This document shows positions 18,019-27,580 of a stretch of DNA of 64,000 nucleotides, in pieces. The notes beneath the pieces were generated by a model, which ran no database searches, was not told the origin of the DNA, and saw nothing but the letters and a program-made list of their open reading frames with translations. Source of the DNA: Mesorhizobium jarvisii (lineage in GTDB: Bacteria > Pseudomonadota > Alphaproteobacteria > Rhizobiales > Rhizobiaceae). The stretch's first letter is position 1. Every line of letters starts with the position of its first letter. The position numbers and the translations under genes were made by a program. The stretch spans positions 62,001 to 126,000 of the forward strand of contig NZ_QZXA01000009.1 of assembly GCF_003601985.1 (NCBI RefSeq), read 5' to 3'.

Positions 18019-19089
18019 TCACTTCGCCGGAAACTGGCTTAGGCAGGCTTCCGACGCCTTGTCATGCGCGGTCAGCAGATCGGCGTCCTGGGCTTCGATA
18101 TCGGCGTCCGTGATCTCGTCTCGATAATATTGCGCCAGAAGGTCGAGCCCCTGCTGGCTGACGCCATAGGTCGGGATTTCGCGGGCGACGCAGCCGCATA
18201 GTGCGAGCGCGCGATCGGGCGAGCCAATCTTGTGGTTGGTCATGATGAAATCCTGCGCCGGGCAGGCGTCGAGAAAGGCGCCGAAATTCAGCTTCTGCTG
18301 CGGCTGGTCGCCATGGTCGAAATAGGCCGGCGGCCATTGGCTTTTGCCGCTCGCGACCTCGCAGCCCGTGGCGACGTCCTGGGCGCTTTTCGATAGAGCG
18401 AGCCAGGCATCCTCCTTGTCGCCTATCGGATAGTCGAAATCTTCGCCCACGAGTGAGGCCGCATAGGCGTCAAGGTCGGCCTGCGTGAAGCCGACCTTCT
18501 GGAATCGGTTGAACTGGCATTGGCAAGCGGCGCTCACCTGCTCCGTTTCACCCTGCGACGGCTGTTCGCTCAACTTGTTTTTCTGGCAGGCCGCCACGAA
18601 AGCGGTGCCATCAAGCGTCGAAGCAGGAAGGGTGGAAGCGTCGACATAGCGCTTTCCGCCCCAGCCGATCGTCATCGTGTCGGATTGGATGTCGAAAAAG
18701 CCGTTCCGTTTGAAGGGGCTGAGCGCGATCTTGTCCTGCGGCACCAGCCGCGCGCCGGGAATGTCGCCGAGAACCTCCTGATAGCTGTCGCCTTCCAGGA
18801 CGAACAGGAAGTTACCGCAATTGACGCCGTCGCAGCCCGGCGCATAGCGGTAGGCGAAGATCTCAGGCAAGCCGTCAAGATTGAGATCGACCTCGATGGC
18901 GAAGGATGCCAGCGGCAGGCCCTTCGATCCGGTCTGCCGCTCCAGGAGGCCTATCGCCATCTTCTGCGCGATGGCCATGCTGTTCTCCCACGGGATGTTC
19001 TCCGGCTGTTGCTGGGCACGCGCCGTGCCCAGGCAGGCGCATAGAAACGCCAATGCGAACGCCGTCGCCGGTCTCCAGAACAGTCTCAT
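18019..19089 (-). CDS. Secreted protein of unknown function
   Basis: A 356-residue protein. The start at 19089 gives a good Sec signal (MRLFWRPATAFALAFLCACLGTARA, cleavage before QQQPEN). The N-terminal half contains an FG-GAP/EF-hand-like calcium-binding strand, EVDLNLDGLPEIFAYRY. The C-terminal half carries three short repeats ending in C-x-C (SAACQCQFN, LALCGCVAR), like the small cysteine repeats of other exported rhizobial proteins. No enzyme family is recognised. Its stop directly abuts the cupin stop (convergent). Confidence 0.75.
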   Translation of the reverse strand: MRLFWRPATAFALAFLCACLGTARAQQQPENIPWENSMAIAQKMAIGLLERQTGSKGLPLASFAIEVDLNLDGLPEIFAYRYAPGCDGVNCGNFLFVLEGDSYQEVLGDIPGARLVPQDKIALSPFKRNGFFDIQSDTMTIGWGGKRYVDASTLPASTLDGTAFVAACQKNKLSEQPSQGETEQVSAACQCQFNRFQKVGFTQADLDAYAASLVGEDFDYPIGDKEDAWLALSKSAQDVATGCEVASGKSQWPPAYFDHGDQPQQKLNFGAFLDACPAQDFIMTNHKIGSPDRALALCGCVAREIPTYGVSQQGLDLLAQYYRDEITDADIEAQDADLLTAHDKASEACLSQFPAK

Positions 19090-19114
19090 CGCGCAGCCCC
19101 AGGCCCGCGATCGT

Positions 19115-20365
19115 TCAGAAGCCGACGGCGAGCATTTCCAGCCCATGGAAGTGGTAAGTGTCGCGGAAGCGGGGCTGTTCGGCAAGATGCAGCCGCGGAT
19201 GCCGCTCGAACAAAGTCTTCAGCGACACCTGCAATTCGAGCCGCGCCAGCGGCGCGCCGATGCAGAAATGGATGCCGGCGCCGAAGGACACGTTCTTCTG
19301 GTCGCTCCGGTCCGGCCGGAAGGCCTGCGGTTCGGCAAAGGCGCGCGGATCATGATTGGCCATGCCGAGCAAAAGCCCGATGGTCTGGCCCGGCTGCACG
19401 ACGATGCCGGGCGCAATCTCGATTTCCTGGTAGGCGTAGCGCGTGAACATGTGCAGCGGGGCGTCGAAGCGCAGGCATTCCTCGACGGTTGCGGCTGTCG
19501 CTTCCGCCGAGGTGAAGAAGCGGCTGGGATCGCCGCCTTGCGCCAGGATCGAGCGCACCGCGTTGCCGGCCTGATGCACGGTCGCTTCATGGCCGGCATT
19601 GAGCAGCAGTATGGCCGAGGACACCATTTCGTCCTCCGACAGCCTCTGGCCGTCCTCCTGTGCCGAGATCAGCAGCGACAGCAGATCGTCGCCGGGGTTC
19701 TTGCGTCGCTCGATAATGTAGCCGCGCAGGAAATCGGTGAATTCGCCCGCGGCGCGATTGGCCGTCTCCTCGGTCTCGCGCGTGCGGCCATGAACGTACA
19801 TGGCGACCATTTGATGCGACCAGTCGAGCAGTTGCGGCCCCATCTCGACCGGCATGCCGAGCATTTCGGCGATGATGGTGATCGGCAGGGGGGAGGCGAA
19901 GGCGGGAAGCAGGTCGACCGGCCCGGCCGGGTCAAAGCGGTCGATCAGCTCGTTGGCGAGCGCCTCGACACGCGGCCGCAGCCGCTCGACCTGGCGCGAG
20001 ACGAAGGCCCGGTTGACCAGCGTTCTCAGCCGCGTGTGCACCGGCGGTTCCAATTCGAGCATGGAGTTGGCTTCAATGCCGTCGAACGCCTTGAGATGGC
20101 TGCGGTCCTGGCCAACACCACGGCTGTCGGGAATGCCGGCCGGGTTCTGGCGGCCGAAGCGGCGGTCGCGCAGCAGCCGGTTGACATCGTCGAAGCCGCC
20201 CAAGCACCAGAAGCCGAATTCCTCCCAGAAGAAGGCGTTCGAAACGCCGTGCAGGAAGGCGTAAGCCTCGTACGGGTTCAGGAAGAAAGCCGGCTCGTGC
20301 GGGTCGAGCCGCAACTGGCGAGTGGCTGGATCAAAGGCAAGATAGGGGAGCGTCGAATTGGTCAT
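19115..20365 (-). CDS. Cytochrome P450
   Basis: A 416-residue soluble bacterial P450. The heme loop FGAGIHFCIGAPLARLEL with the ligand cysteine lies at about residues 360-377. The K-helix E-x-x-R is EECLRFDAP, and the I-helix oxygen-activation motif is LNAGHEATVHQ. It needs a separate ferredoxin/reductase, which is not encoded here. It is divergent from a FAD amine oxidase across 103 bases. It resembles CYP families found widely in soil actinobacteria and rhizobia; the substrate is unknown. Confidence 0.93.
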   Translation of the reverse strand: MTNSTLPYLAFDPATRQLRLDPHEPAFFLNPYEAYAFLHGVSNAFFWEEFGFWCLGGFDDVNRLLRDRRFGRQNPAGIPDSRGVGQDRSHLKAFDGIEANSMLELEPPVHTRLRTLVNRAFVSRQVERLRPRVEALANELIDRFDPAGPVDLLPAFASPLPITIIAEMLGMPVEMGPQLLDWSHQMVAMYVHGRTRETEETANRAAGEFTDFLRGYIIERRKNPGDDLLSLLISAQEDGQRLSEDEMVSSAILLLNAGHEATVHQAGNAVRSILAQGGDPSRFFTSAEATAATVEECLRFDAPLHMFTRYAYQEIEIAPGIVVQPGQTIGLLLGMANHDPRAFAEPQAFRPDRSDQKNVSFGAGIHFCIGAPLARLELQVSLKTLFERHPRLHLAEQPRFRDTYHFHGLEMLAVGF

Positions 20366-20468
20366 GCCAGACCCATAGCGCGGCTTGCCAGCCTCATTCC
20401 AGACCGTATGTTGGCGCCCGCACTCCAATGAATTGAGCCAGCCAATGCGGCTGCGGAAGGCGTGAACG

Positions 20469-21572
20469 ATGAACGTGATCGTTGTCGGCGCGGGGATTGC
20501 CGGTCTTTCCACGGCGTGGTCGCTGGTCAAGGCCGGCCACAGCGTGTCGATCGTCGAGCAGGGGCCGATTCCCAATCCGCTGGCCGCGTCCGGCGATCAT
20601 CACCGCATCATCCGCCGCGCCTACCGCGCCCGAAGCGGCTATGGCCGGCTGATCACCGAAGCCTACGAGGCCTGGGACGAGATGTGGGCCGATCTCGGCG
20701 AAAGCCACCTTGATGCGCGCGGATTCGTCTGCATTTCGCGCGAACCGGGCGACGAGGCCGAGGAATACCGCGAGGGCCTGGAAGAGGGGAATTTTCCCTT
20801 CGAACTGTTCGAACCAGACGCCGCCGTCAAACGCTGGCCTTTCCTCGAGCCGGGCACGTTCCGCTATGCCTATTATTCGCCGGAAGGCGGCGCGCTCCAT
20901 TGCCGCAAGATCGCTTCCGGCCTTGCCGCCTGGCTGCGTACCAATGGCGCCAATGTCTACGAACACAGCAAGGTGACCGCGATAGACTCCGAAACTGGCC
21001 GCATCGTGCTCGAAAGCGGCGAAACCATGCAGGCCGACCGCATCGTCGTCGCTGCTGGCGCCTGGGTGCTGAAACTGTTTCCGGAACTGGACGGTGAACT
21101 GAAGACCTATCGGACAGCCCTTGCCTATGCCGAACCGCCGGCCGACCTGAAGGCGGCCTGGGAGGCGGCACCGGTCGTCCTCGACGTCGGCGGCGCGGTC
21201 GATGGCTACGTGATCCCGCCTTCCGGCGGCGCCGGCATGAAATTCGGCTCAGGTCTGCACAGGGTGCCGACCAGCGACGCCGACTGGAACCGTCAGCCTG
21301 TGCCGGGCGAGGGGGAGGCGATCCGCAACCTCTTTTCGCCACCGATCGCCCGCATCCAGGAGTATGAGGTGACCGAGGTGGTCACCTGCGCCTACACCTT
21401 CACCGCCGACGAAAAATTCATGGCGCATGCGAAAGGTAAGTGCCTTGTTGTCTCGGCCTGCTCAGGCCATGGCTACAAGTTCGGCGCGGCGGTCGGCAGG
21501 CGCGTTGCGGCGGCTGTCGGCGATGGCGATAACGACGGCCTGAAGGCGTGGCTGCGGGCGGAGGTGGCCTAG
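20469..21572 (+). CDS. FAD-dependent oxidoreductase (DAO / sarcosine oxidase-like)
   Basis: A 367-residue flavoenzyme. The dinucleotide fold VVGAGIAGLSTAWSLVKAGHSVSIVEQG occupies residues 4-31, and the C-terminal FAD-binding end is SACSGHGYKFGAAVGRRVA. The pattern fits monomeric sarcosine oxidase / N-methyltryptophan oxidase relatives, which oxidise secondary amines and produce hydrogen peroxide. The covalent FAD cysteine of sarcosine oxidase may be the C in VVSACSGHG. Divergent from the P450, so the two may act on one compound. Confidence 0.88.
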   Translation: MNVIVVGAGIAGLSTAWSLVKAGHSVSIVEQGPIPNPLAASGDHHRIIRRAYRARSGYGRLITEAYEAWDEMWADLGESHLDARGFVCISREPGDEAEEYREGLEEGNFPFELFEPDAAVKRWPFLEPGTFRYAYYSPEGGALHCRKIASGLAAWLRTNGANVYEHSKVTAIDSETGRIVLESGETMQADRIVVAAGAWVLKLFPELDGELKTYRTALAYAEPPADLKAAWEAAPVVLDVGGAVDGYVIPPSGGAGMKFGSGLHRVPTSDADWNRQPVPGEGEAIRNLFSPPIARIQEYEVTEVVTCAYTFTADEKFMAHAKGKCLVVSACSGHGYKFGAAVGRRVAAAVGDGDNDGLKAWLRAEVA

Positions 21573-22159
21573 TCCTGGCAGTGCCTCGGAATATGCAGGC
21601 GCCGCCAGCCAGACGACCCTTCTCTGACCACCACGCGCCGCGCGACGGTCAGGTAGGAGGCGGGGACATCGATGATGCGCCTTCGCTCCGGCCGCACCAG
21701 CACTTCCTCGGCGATCTGGTCGTATTGCGCCGGAATGACGACGCGCCTTGTGCGCTCCGGCTGGATCACCACCGTCTCGGCGACGCGTTCGTAGCGCGCC
21801 TTGTGCCAGATCTTGCACAGAACCCTGCGACCATGGATGACGCGCCATTCCCAGGAATAGCCGGCGCCATCGACCCTCACCGTGTGGTAGACGGTGCGGG
21901 TAACGGCAGGCACGACCTCGTAGGTCACTTGTGCCGGAACCGTCATCACCACGCGTTCGCGTGTGCCGTAGATCGGCGGGGTGTAGTCGACCTGCTGGCC
22001 GGGCGGACTGACCATCACGTCTTCATAGACCGTGTCGTAGACGTCAGGCGTGTGGACCGGTTCGTAGCATTCCACGGCGCGGCCGCCGGCCGCCGTCTGC
22101 GAAGTCGTGCCAAGCATGGCCAGCCCGGCAATGGCGAAGGATGCGATTCTCCTGAACAT
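21569..22159 (-). CDS. Secreted protein with three tandem 23-residue repeats, unknown function
   Basis: A 196-residue protein. A signal peptide is seen at residues 1-23 (IASFAIAGLAMLGTTSQTA). Residues 121-143 and 144-166 are clear copies of a 23-residue unit: A-x-Y-x-x-[VI]-A-E-x-V-x-[VI]-x-P-E-R-x-R-x-[VI]-x-x-P. A third partial copy follows (ASYLTVARRVVVREG). The middle region has looser strands of the same style (VPAQVTYEVVPAVTRTVYHTV). Such alternating Val/Tyr/Arg repeats suggest a beta-rich periplasmic or surface protein. It overlaps the oxidase stop by 4 bases. Confidence 0.7.
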   Translation of the reverse strand: MFRRIASFAIAGLAMLGTTSQTAAGGRAVECYEPVHTPDVYDTVYEDVMVSPPGQQVDYTPPIYGTRERVVMTVPAQVTYEVVPAVTRTVYHTVRVDGAGYSWEWRVIHGRRVLCKIWHKARYERVAETVVIQPERTRRVVIPAQYDQIAEEVLVRPERRRIIDVPASYLTVARRVVVREGSSGWRRLHIPRHCQD

Positions 22160-22498
22160 GACACTCCCCCTGTTTGAACCGTAGGCACAAGTTCAACGTT
22201 GAATTGTAGGGGAAGACGCCGCTGAGAAAAGCGGTTTCGGCGCATTTCGTTAAGTGACGCGGTTAAGAAACTGCTACGTTGCGGCCCGGTACCGTCTGCT
22301 CCGGAACCGGTGCAGGCGTCAGCGATGCGAATCCTTGGCCGTAAAGCTTGATTCGACTTACCCAGATGGCTAGGACGGGTCGGCCTTGCACAAGGATGAG
22401 CCGGCATCCTATCTACGGAACAACGATCCAGAACCGATTCTGCCCGATCTGCCAGCATTCCCGGCGCCGGAATCCCACCGCGAGATAAGAGATAACCG
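22160..22498. other. Intergenic region between secreted repeat protein and clpP
   Basis: A 339-base gap that must hold the divergent promoters of the repeat-protein gene and clpP. A perfect 12-base palindrome, TTCAACGTTGAA, lies at 22192-22203. No gene, and no promoter good enough to name, was found. The usual upstream neighbour of clpP, trigger factor, is absent. Confidence 0.5.
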
Positions 22499-23128
22499 AT
22501 GAAAAACCCCGTCGAAACCTACATGAACCTCGTTCCGATGGTGGTCGAACAGACCAATCGCGGCGAGCGGGCCTACGACATCTTCTCGCGCCTCCTCAAG
22601 GAGCGCATCATTTTCATCACCGGTCCGGTCGAGGACGGCATGGCGACGCTGGTCTGCGCGCAGCTTCTTTTCCTGGAAGCCGAGAATCCGAAGAAGGAAA
22701 TCAACCTCTACATCAATTCGCCGGGCGGCGTGGTCACTTCGGGCATGGCGATCTACGACACCATGCAGTTCATCAAGCCGGCTGTATCGACGCTCTGCAT
22801 CGGCCAGGCGGCCTCGATGGGCTCGCTGCTTCTGACCGCCGGCCACAAGGACATGCGTTTCGCCACGCCGAACGCCCGCATCATGGTTCACCAGCCGTCC
22901 GGCGGCTTCCAGGGCCAGGCCTCCGACATCGAGCGCCACGCCATGGATATCGTCAAGCTGAAGCGCCGTCTCAACGAGGTCTATGTCAAGCACACCGGCA
23001 AGAGCTACGAGGAGATCGAACGCACGCTCGACCGCGACCATTTCATGACCGCCGACGAAGCCAAGGATTTCGGCCTCATCGACAAGGTCATTTCGTCGCG
23101 CGAGCCGGCTGAGAGCGCCGTGGCATAA
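22499..23128 (+). CDS. clpP: ATP-dependent Clp protease proteolytic subunit
   Basis: A 209-residue serine peptidase that forms a 14-subunit chamber with ClpX or ClpA. The catalytic serine is in GQAASMGSLLL (about residue 106) and the histidine in ARIMVHQPSGG (about 131); the aspartate follows in the DRDHFM region. The N-terminus MKNPVETYMNLVPMVVEQTNRGERAYDIFSRLL is typical. A weak GC hairpin, ACGCGC / GCGCGT at 23158-23174, follows the stop. clpX follows after 295 bases, apparently with its own promoter. Confidence 0.97.
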   Translation: MKNPVETYMNLVPMVVEQTNRGERAYDIFSRLLKERIIFITGPVEDGMATLVCAQLLFLEAENPKKEINLYINSPGGVVTSGMAIYDTMQFIKPAVSTLCIGQAASMGSLLLTAGHKDMRFATPNARIMVHQPSGGFQGQASDIERHAMDIVKLKRRLNEVYVKHTGKSYEEIERTLDRDHFMTADEAKDFGLIDKVISSREPAESAVA

Positions 23129-23423
23129 GGGCTTGGTGGCAGTTGGATGACACCATCACGCGCTTTTGGCGCGTCTTGCGGCATTTCGGCCACAATTGGC
23201 TGTTCCCTCGACGGTCGGGATTGCCTACGTTAAGGCTATGTTGATTTTCGACGGCTTAGCTTTGTGTGGGGTTGCTGCGAATCATTGCCACGTTTTCTGA
23301 TTTGTGTTTCGTACGGAATACGTTGCGGGAGCCGGGACACTGGCGGCGGCGGATTCCCGCGATAAATAGAGTATGCGCCCTTTCAGCCAGACCATCGGCG
23401 GGCGGCGATGAAAGGACAGGGAA

Positions 23424-24698
23424 ATGAGCAAGGTCGGCAACAACAGCGGTGACTCGAAGAACACGCTTTATTGCTCGTTTTGCGGCAAAAGCCAGCATGA
23501 GGTGCGCAAGCTGATCGCCGGTCCGACGGTCTTCATCTGCGACGAATGCGTCGAACTCTGCATGGATATCATCCGCGAGGAGAACAAGACCTCGATGGTG
23601 AAGTCGCGCGAGGGCGTGCCGACACCGCAGGAGATCCTCAAGGTTCTCGACGACTATGTCATCGGCCAGCCCTACGCCAAGCGCGTGCTGTCGGTGGCCG
23701 TCCACAACCACTACAAGCGTCTCGCGCATGCCGGCAAGAACAACGATGTCGAGTTGGCCAAGTCCAACATCTTGCTGATCGGCCCGACCGGTTGCGGCAA
23801 GACGCTGCTCGCGCAGACGCTGGCCCGCATCATCGACGTGCCCTTCACCATGGCCGACGCCACGACGCTGACCGAAGCCGGTTATGTCGGCGAGGACGTC
23901 GAGAACATCATCCTGAAGCTCCTGCAGTCGGCCGACTACAATGTCGAGCGCGCCCAGCGCGGCATCGTCTACATCGACGAGATCGACAAGATTTCGCGCA
24001 AGTCCGACAATCCCTCGATCACCCGCGACGTGTCCGGCGAGGGCGTGCAGCAGGCGCTGCTGAAGATCATGGAAGGCACTGTCGCTTCCGTGCCGCCGCA
24101 GGGCGGCAGGAAGCATCCGCAGCAGGAATTCCTGCAGGTCGACACCGCCAACATCCTGTTCATCTGCGGCGGCGCCTTTGCCGGCCTGGACAAGATCATC
24201 TCGGATCGCGGCCGCAAGACCTCGATCGGTTTCGGCGCCACGGTCGCCTCGCCGGAGGACCGCCGCACCGGTGACATCTTCCGCCAGGTCGAGCCCGAGG
24301 ACCTCCTGAAGTTCGGCCTCATTCCGGAGTTCGTCGGCCGTCTGCCTGTCCTGGCGACGCTGGAGGACCTCGACGAACCGGCGCTGATCCAGATCCTGAC
24401 CGAGCCGAAGAACGCGCTGGTCAAGCAGTACCAGCGGCTGTTCGAGATGGAAAATGTCGACCTGACCTTCCACGAGAACGCCCTGTCGGCTATCGCCAAG
24501 CGCGCCATCGAGCGCAAGACCGGCGCGCGCGGCCTGCGCTCGATCATGGAAGCGATCCTGCTCGACACCATGTTCGAACTGCCGGCGCTCGAAGGCGTGC
24601 GCGAAGTGGTGATTTCGGAAGAAGTGGTGACCGGCAGCGCCCGGCCGCTCTACATCTATTCCGAACAGAAGGAAAAGAAGGGCAACGTCAGTGCCTGA
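23424..24698 (+). CDS. clpX: ATP-dependent Clp protease ATP-binding subunit ClpX
   Basis: A 424-residue AAA+ unfoldase that feeds proteins to ClpP. The N-terminal zinc finger has two C-x2-C pairs (CSFCGKS and CDECVELC). Walker A is [12 protein letters not shown], the pore loop GYVGEDVE, and Walker [12 protein letters not shown]. The C-terminal domain includes [13 protein letters not shown]. Full length for the family. Ends in a strong terminator at 24727-24749. Confidence 0.97.
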
Positions 24699-24726
24699 AA
24701 TGGCACTTCACCGCATATTTTTGTGG

Positions 24727-24749
24727 AACGGCGCCGTCGCGGCGCCGTT
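24727..24749 (+). terminator. Rho-independent terminator after clpX
   Basis: A perfect 10-base stem AACGGCGCCG / CGGCGCCGTT with loop TCG, then TTTGCTG. It separates clpX from lon, so lon must have its own promoter within 24750-24971. Confidence 0.8.
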
Positions 24750-24971
24750 TTGCTGTGTAGAGCACGCGACCTCGGCGATGGAGTGGATTGCAGGCGATGT
24801 TAACTCTTGATCTTTGCCCTGCTTGCATCCACCTAACACGAGAAGGCCGAGGTGCCCGATTTCTGTGCTGTAAAACTCCCGTCACAAACGGTGGTAGGCG
24901 GAACGATCCCCGGTCGTTAATATAAGATTCGCGGTTGGCCTGATGGCGACCGCGACATGAAAGGTTGGACA

Positions 24972-27383
24972 ATGGCCAAAATATCCAAGGCTCCCAGCGA
25001 CGGCGTCTTCGCAGTTCTCCCACTGCGCGACATCGTGGTGTTCCCGCACATGATCGTTCCGCTCTTTGTCGGGCGCGAAAAGTCGATCAAGGCGCTGGAA
25101 GAGGTGATGGGTCAGGAGAAGCAGATCCTGCTTGCCACCCAGATGAATGCTGCCGATGACGATCCCGAGCCCGATGCCATCTTCGACATCGGCACGCTCG
25201 CCAATGTGCTGCAATTGCTGAAGCTGCCCGACGGCACCGTCAAGGTCCTGGTCGAGGGCGCTTCGCGTGCCAAGATCGTTTCGTTCACCGACCGTCCCGA
25301 TTTCCACGAGGCCCGCGCCACCGCGTTGGTCGAGCCGGAAGAGGAGGAGGTCGAGGTTGAGGCGCTGGCCCGCTCGGTCGTCACCGACTTCGAGAACTAC
25401 GTCAAGCTGAACAAGAAGATCTCGCCTGAAGTGGTGGGTGCCGCCAGCCAGATCGACGACTATTCCAAGCTCGCCGATACGGTTGCCTCGCATCTCGCCA
25501 TCAAGATCCCTGAAAAGCAGGAAATGCTGGCCACGCTCTCGGTCAAGGAGCGGCTGGAAAAGGCGATGGGCTTCATGGAAGCCGAAATCTCCGTCCTGCA
25601 GGTGGAGAAGCGCATCCGCTCGCGCGTCAAGCGCCAGATGGAGAAGACGCAGCGCGAGTACTACCTCAACGAGCAGATGAAGGCGATCCAGAAGGAGCTC
25701 GGCGAGGGCGAGGACGGCCGCGATGAGGCCGCCGAGATCGAGGCGCGCATCAAGAAGACCAAGCTCTCCAAGGAAGCCCGCGAAAAGGCGGAAGCCGAGT
25801 TGAAGAAGCTGAGGACGATGTCGCCGATGTCGGCGGAATCGACCGTCGTGCGCAACTACCTCGATTGGCTGCTGTCGATCCCGTGGGGCAAGAACTCCAA
25901 GGTCAAGCAGGACCTGGCCTACGCCCAGAACGTGCTCGACACCGATCACTTCGGCCTCGACAAGGTCAAGGACCGCATCGTCGAGTATCTGGCCGTCCAG
26001 AGCCGCCAGAAGAAGCTGAAGGGGCCGATCCTGTGCCTTGTCGGCCCTCCCGGCGTCGGCAAGACTTCGCTTGGCAAGTCGATCGCCAAGGCGACCGGCC
26101 GCGAATTCATCCGCATGGCGCTCGGCGGCGTGCGTGACGAAGCCGAAATCCGTGGCCATCGGCGCACCTATATCGGTTCGATGCCCGGCAAGGTCATCCA
26201 GTCGATGAAGAAGGCGAAGAAGTCCAACCCGCTCTTCCTGCTCGACGAGATCGACAAGATGGGCCAGGACTTCCGTGGCGATCCGTCGTCGGCGCTGCTC
26301 GAGGTGCTCGATCCCGAGCAGAACTCGACGTTCATGGACCATTACCTCGAGGTCGAATACGACCTGTCGAGCGTGATGTTCGTGACGACGGCCAATACGC
26401 TGAACATCCCTGCGCCCTTGATGGACCGCATGGAGATCATCCGTATCGCCGGCTACACCGAGGACGAGAAGATCGAAATCGCCAAGCGGCACCTGATGCC
26501 GAAGGTGATCCGCGATCACGCGCTGCAGCCGAAGGAATTCTCCGTCGGCGAGGATGCGATCCGTGCCATCATCCAGACCTACACCCGTGAAGCGGGTGTC
26601 AGAAGCCTGGAGCGCGAGCTGATGAAGCTCGGGCGCAAGGCCGTGACCGAGATCCTGAAGACGAAGAAGAAGACGGTGAGCATCACGGCGGCGAACCTCG
26701 CCGATTACCTTGGTGTCCAGCGCTATCGTTTCGGTCAGGTCGAGGCTGACGATCAGGTCGGTGTCGTCACCGGTCTTGCCTGGACGGAAGTCGGCGGTGA
26801 ACTGCTGACGGTCGAAGGCGTCATGATGCCCGGCAAGGGCCGCATGACGGTGACCGGCAATCTGCGCGATGTGATGAAGGAATCGATCTCGGCGGCGGCC
26901 TCCTATGTCCGCTCAAGAGCCCTCGATTTCGGCATCGAGCCTCCGCTGTTCGACAAGCGCGACATCCACGTGCACTTGCCGGAAGGCGCCACGCCGAAGG
27001 ATGGTCCGTCCGCTGGTGCTGCCATGGCGACAGCCATTGTGTCGGTGCTGACGGGCATTCCGGTCCGGGCCGATGTGGCGATGACTGGCGAGATAACGCT
27101 TCGCGGCCGCATCTTGCCGATCGGCGGCCTCAAGGAGAAACTGCTCGCCGCGCTGCGCGGCGGCATCAAGAAGGTGCTGATCCCGGAAGACAACGCCAAG
27201 GATCTGGCGGAGATTCCGGACAATGTGAAGAACGGCATGGAGATCATTCCGGTCTCGCGCGTCGGTGAGGTGTTGCGCCATGCGCTGGTGCGTATGCCGG
27301 AGCCGATCGAATGGGTCGAACCGGTCAATCCGCCGGCCACGACCGACAGTGCCGATGACGCTGGAAAGTCGCTTGCACATTAG
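24972..27383 (+). CDS. lon: Endopeptidase La (Lon protease)
   Basis: An 803-residue ATP-dependent protease that degrades misfolded and regulatory proteins. The N-terminal substrate domain starts at VLPLRDIVVFPHMIVPLFVGR. AAA+ motifs are GPPGVGKTSLGKS (Walker A) and PLFLLDEIDKMG (Walker B). The catalytic Ser-Lys dyad lies in PKDGPSAGAAM and GGLKEKLLAA. ATG 24972 is chosen over the ATG at 24957 because AAAGG lies 8 bases before it. hupB follows, as in many alphaproteobacteria. Confidence 0.97.
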   Translation: MAKISKAPSDGVFAVLPLRDIVVFPHMIVPLFVGREKSIKALEEVMGQEKQILLATQMNAADDDPEPDAIFDIGTLANVLQLLKLPDGTVKVLVEGASRAKIVSFTDRPDFHEARATALVEPEEEEVEVEALARSVVTDFENYVKLNKKISPEVVGAASQIDDYSKLADTVASHLAIKIPEKQEMLATLSVKERLEKAMGFMEAEISVLQVEKRIRSRVKRQMEKTQREYYLNEQMKAIQKELGEGEDGRDEAAEIEARIKKTKLSKEAREKAEAELKKLRTMSPMSAESTVVRNYLDWLLSIPWGKNSKVKQDLAYAQNVLDTDHFGLDKVKDRIVEYLAVQSRQKKLKGPILCLVGPPGVGKTSLGKSIAKATGREFIRMALGGVRDEAEIRGHRRTYIGSMPGKVIQSMKKAKKSNPLFLLDEIDKMGQDFRGDPSSALLEVLDPEQNSTFMDHYLEVEYDLSSVMFVTTANTLNIPAPLMDRMEIIRIAGYTEDEKIEIAKRHLMPKVIRDHALQPKEFSVGEDAIRAIIQTYTREAGVRSLERELMKLGRKAVTEILKTKKKTVSITAANLADYLGVQRYRFGQVEADDQVGVVTGLAWTEVGGELLTVEGVMMPGKGRMTVTGNLRDVMKESISAAASYVRSRALDFGIEPPLFDKRDIHVHLPEGATPKDGPSAGAAMATAIVSVLTGIPVRADVAMTGEITLRGRILPIGGLKEKLLAALRGGIKKVLIPEDNAKDLAEIPDNVKNGMEIIPVSRVGEVLRHALVRMPEPIEWVEPVNPPATTDSADDAGKSLAH

Positions 27384-27413
27384 ATTCTTTCTAAGGTTGC
27401 AGTGCACAAACGG

Positions 27414-27440
27414 AAAGCCGGGCCTCGCGCCCGGCTTTTT
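27414..27440 (+). terminator. Rho-independent terminator after lon (first)
   Basis: A perfect 10-base stem AAAGCCGGGC / GCCCGGCTTT with loop CTCGC, then two more T. It lies 31 bases after the lon stop. Confidence 0.85.
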
Positions 27441-27445
27441 CATGT

Positions 27446-27474
27446 GAAAAACCCCGGATTTCCGGGCTTTTTTC
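27446..27474 (+). terminator. Second, tandem terminator after lon
   Basis: CCCGGA-TT-TCCGGG flanked by an A tract and a run of six T. It lies 13 bases after the first hairpin and backs it up before hupB. Confidence 0.65.
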
Positions 27475-27496
27475 CACTTTTTCCGGGCTTTTCGAC

Positions 27497-27525
27497 TTGG
27501 TTGCGGCAGCGCTTCTTTCTAAAGT
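27497..27525 (+). promoter_or_regulatory. Possible hupB promoter
   Basis: TTGGTT, 17-base spacer, TAAAGT. It has fair similarity to the sigma-70 consensus and correct spacing. It lies just after the tandem lon terminators and 55 bases before the hupB start, where a promoter is needed. Confidence 0.35.
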
Positions 27526-27580
27526 CCGTTTCCTGCCGGATGAGTCGTTAGTTCCGGTGTTCTCATGGAAGGGAATTTTT

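Noticed and set aside
24750..24971. Heat-shock (sigma-32) promoter of lon
   Set aside because: A CTTGAT at about 24808 resembles the -35, but no CCCCAT-type -10 lies at the right distance. A sigma-32 promoter is plausible biologically but not shown.
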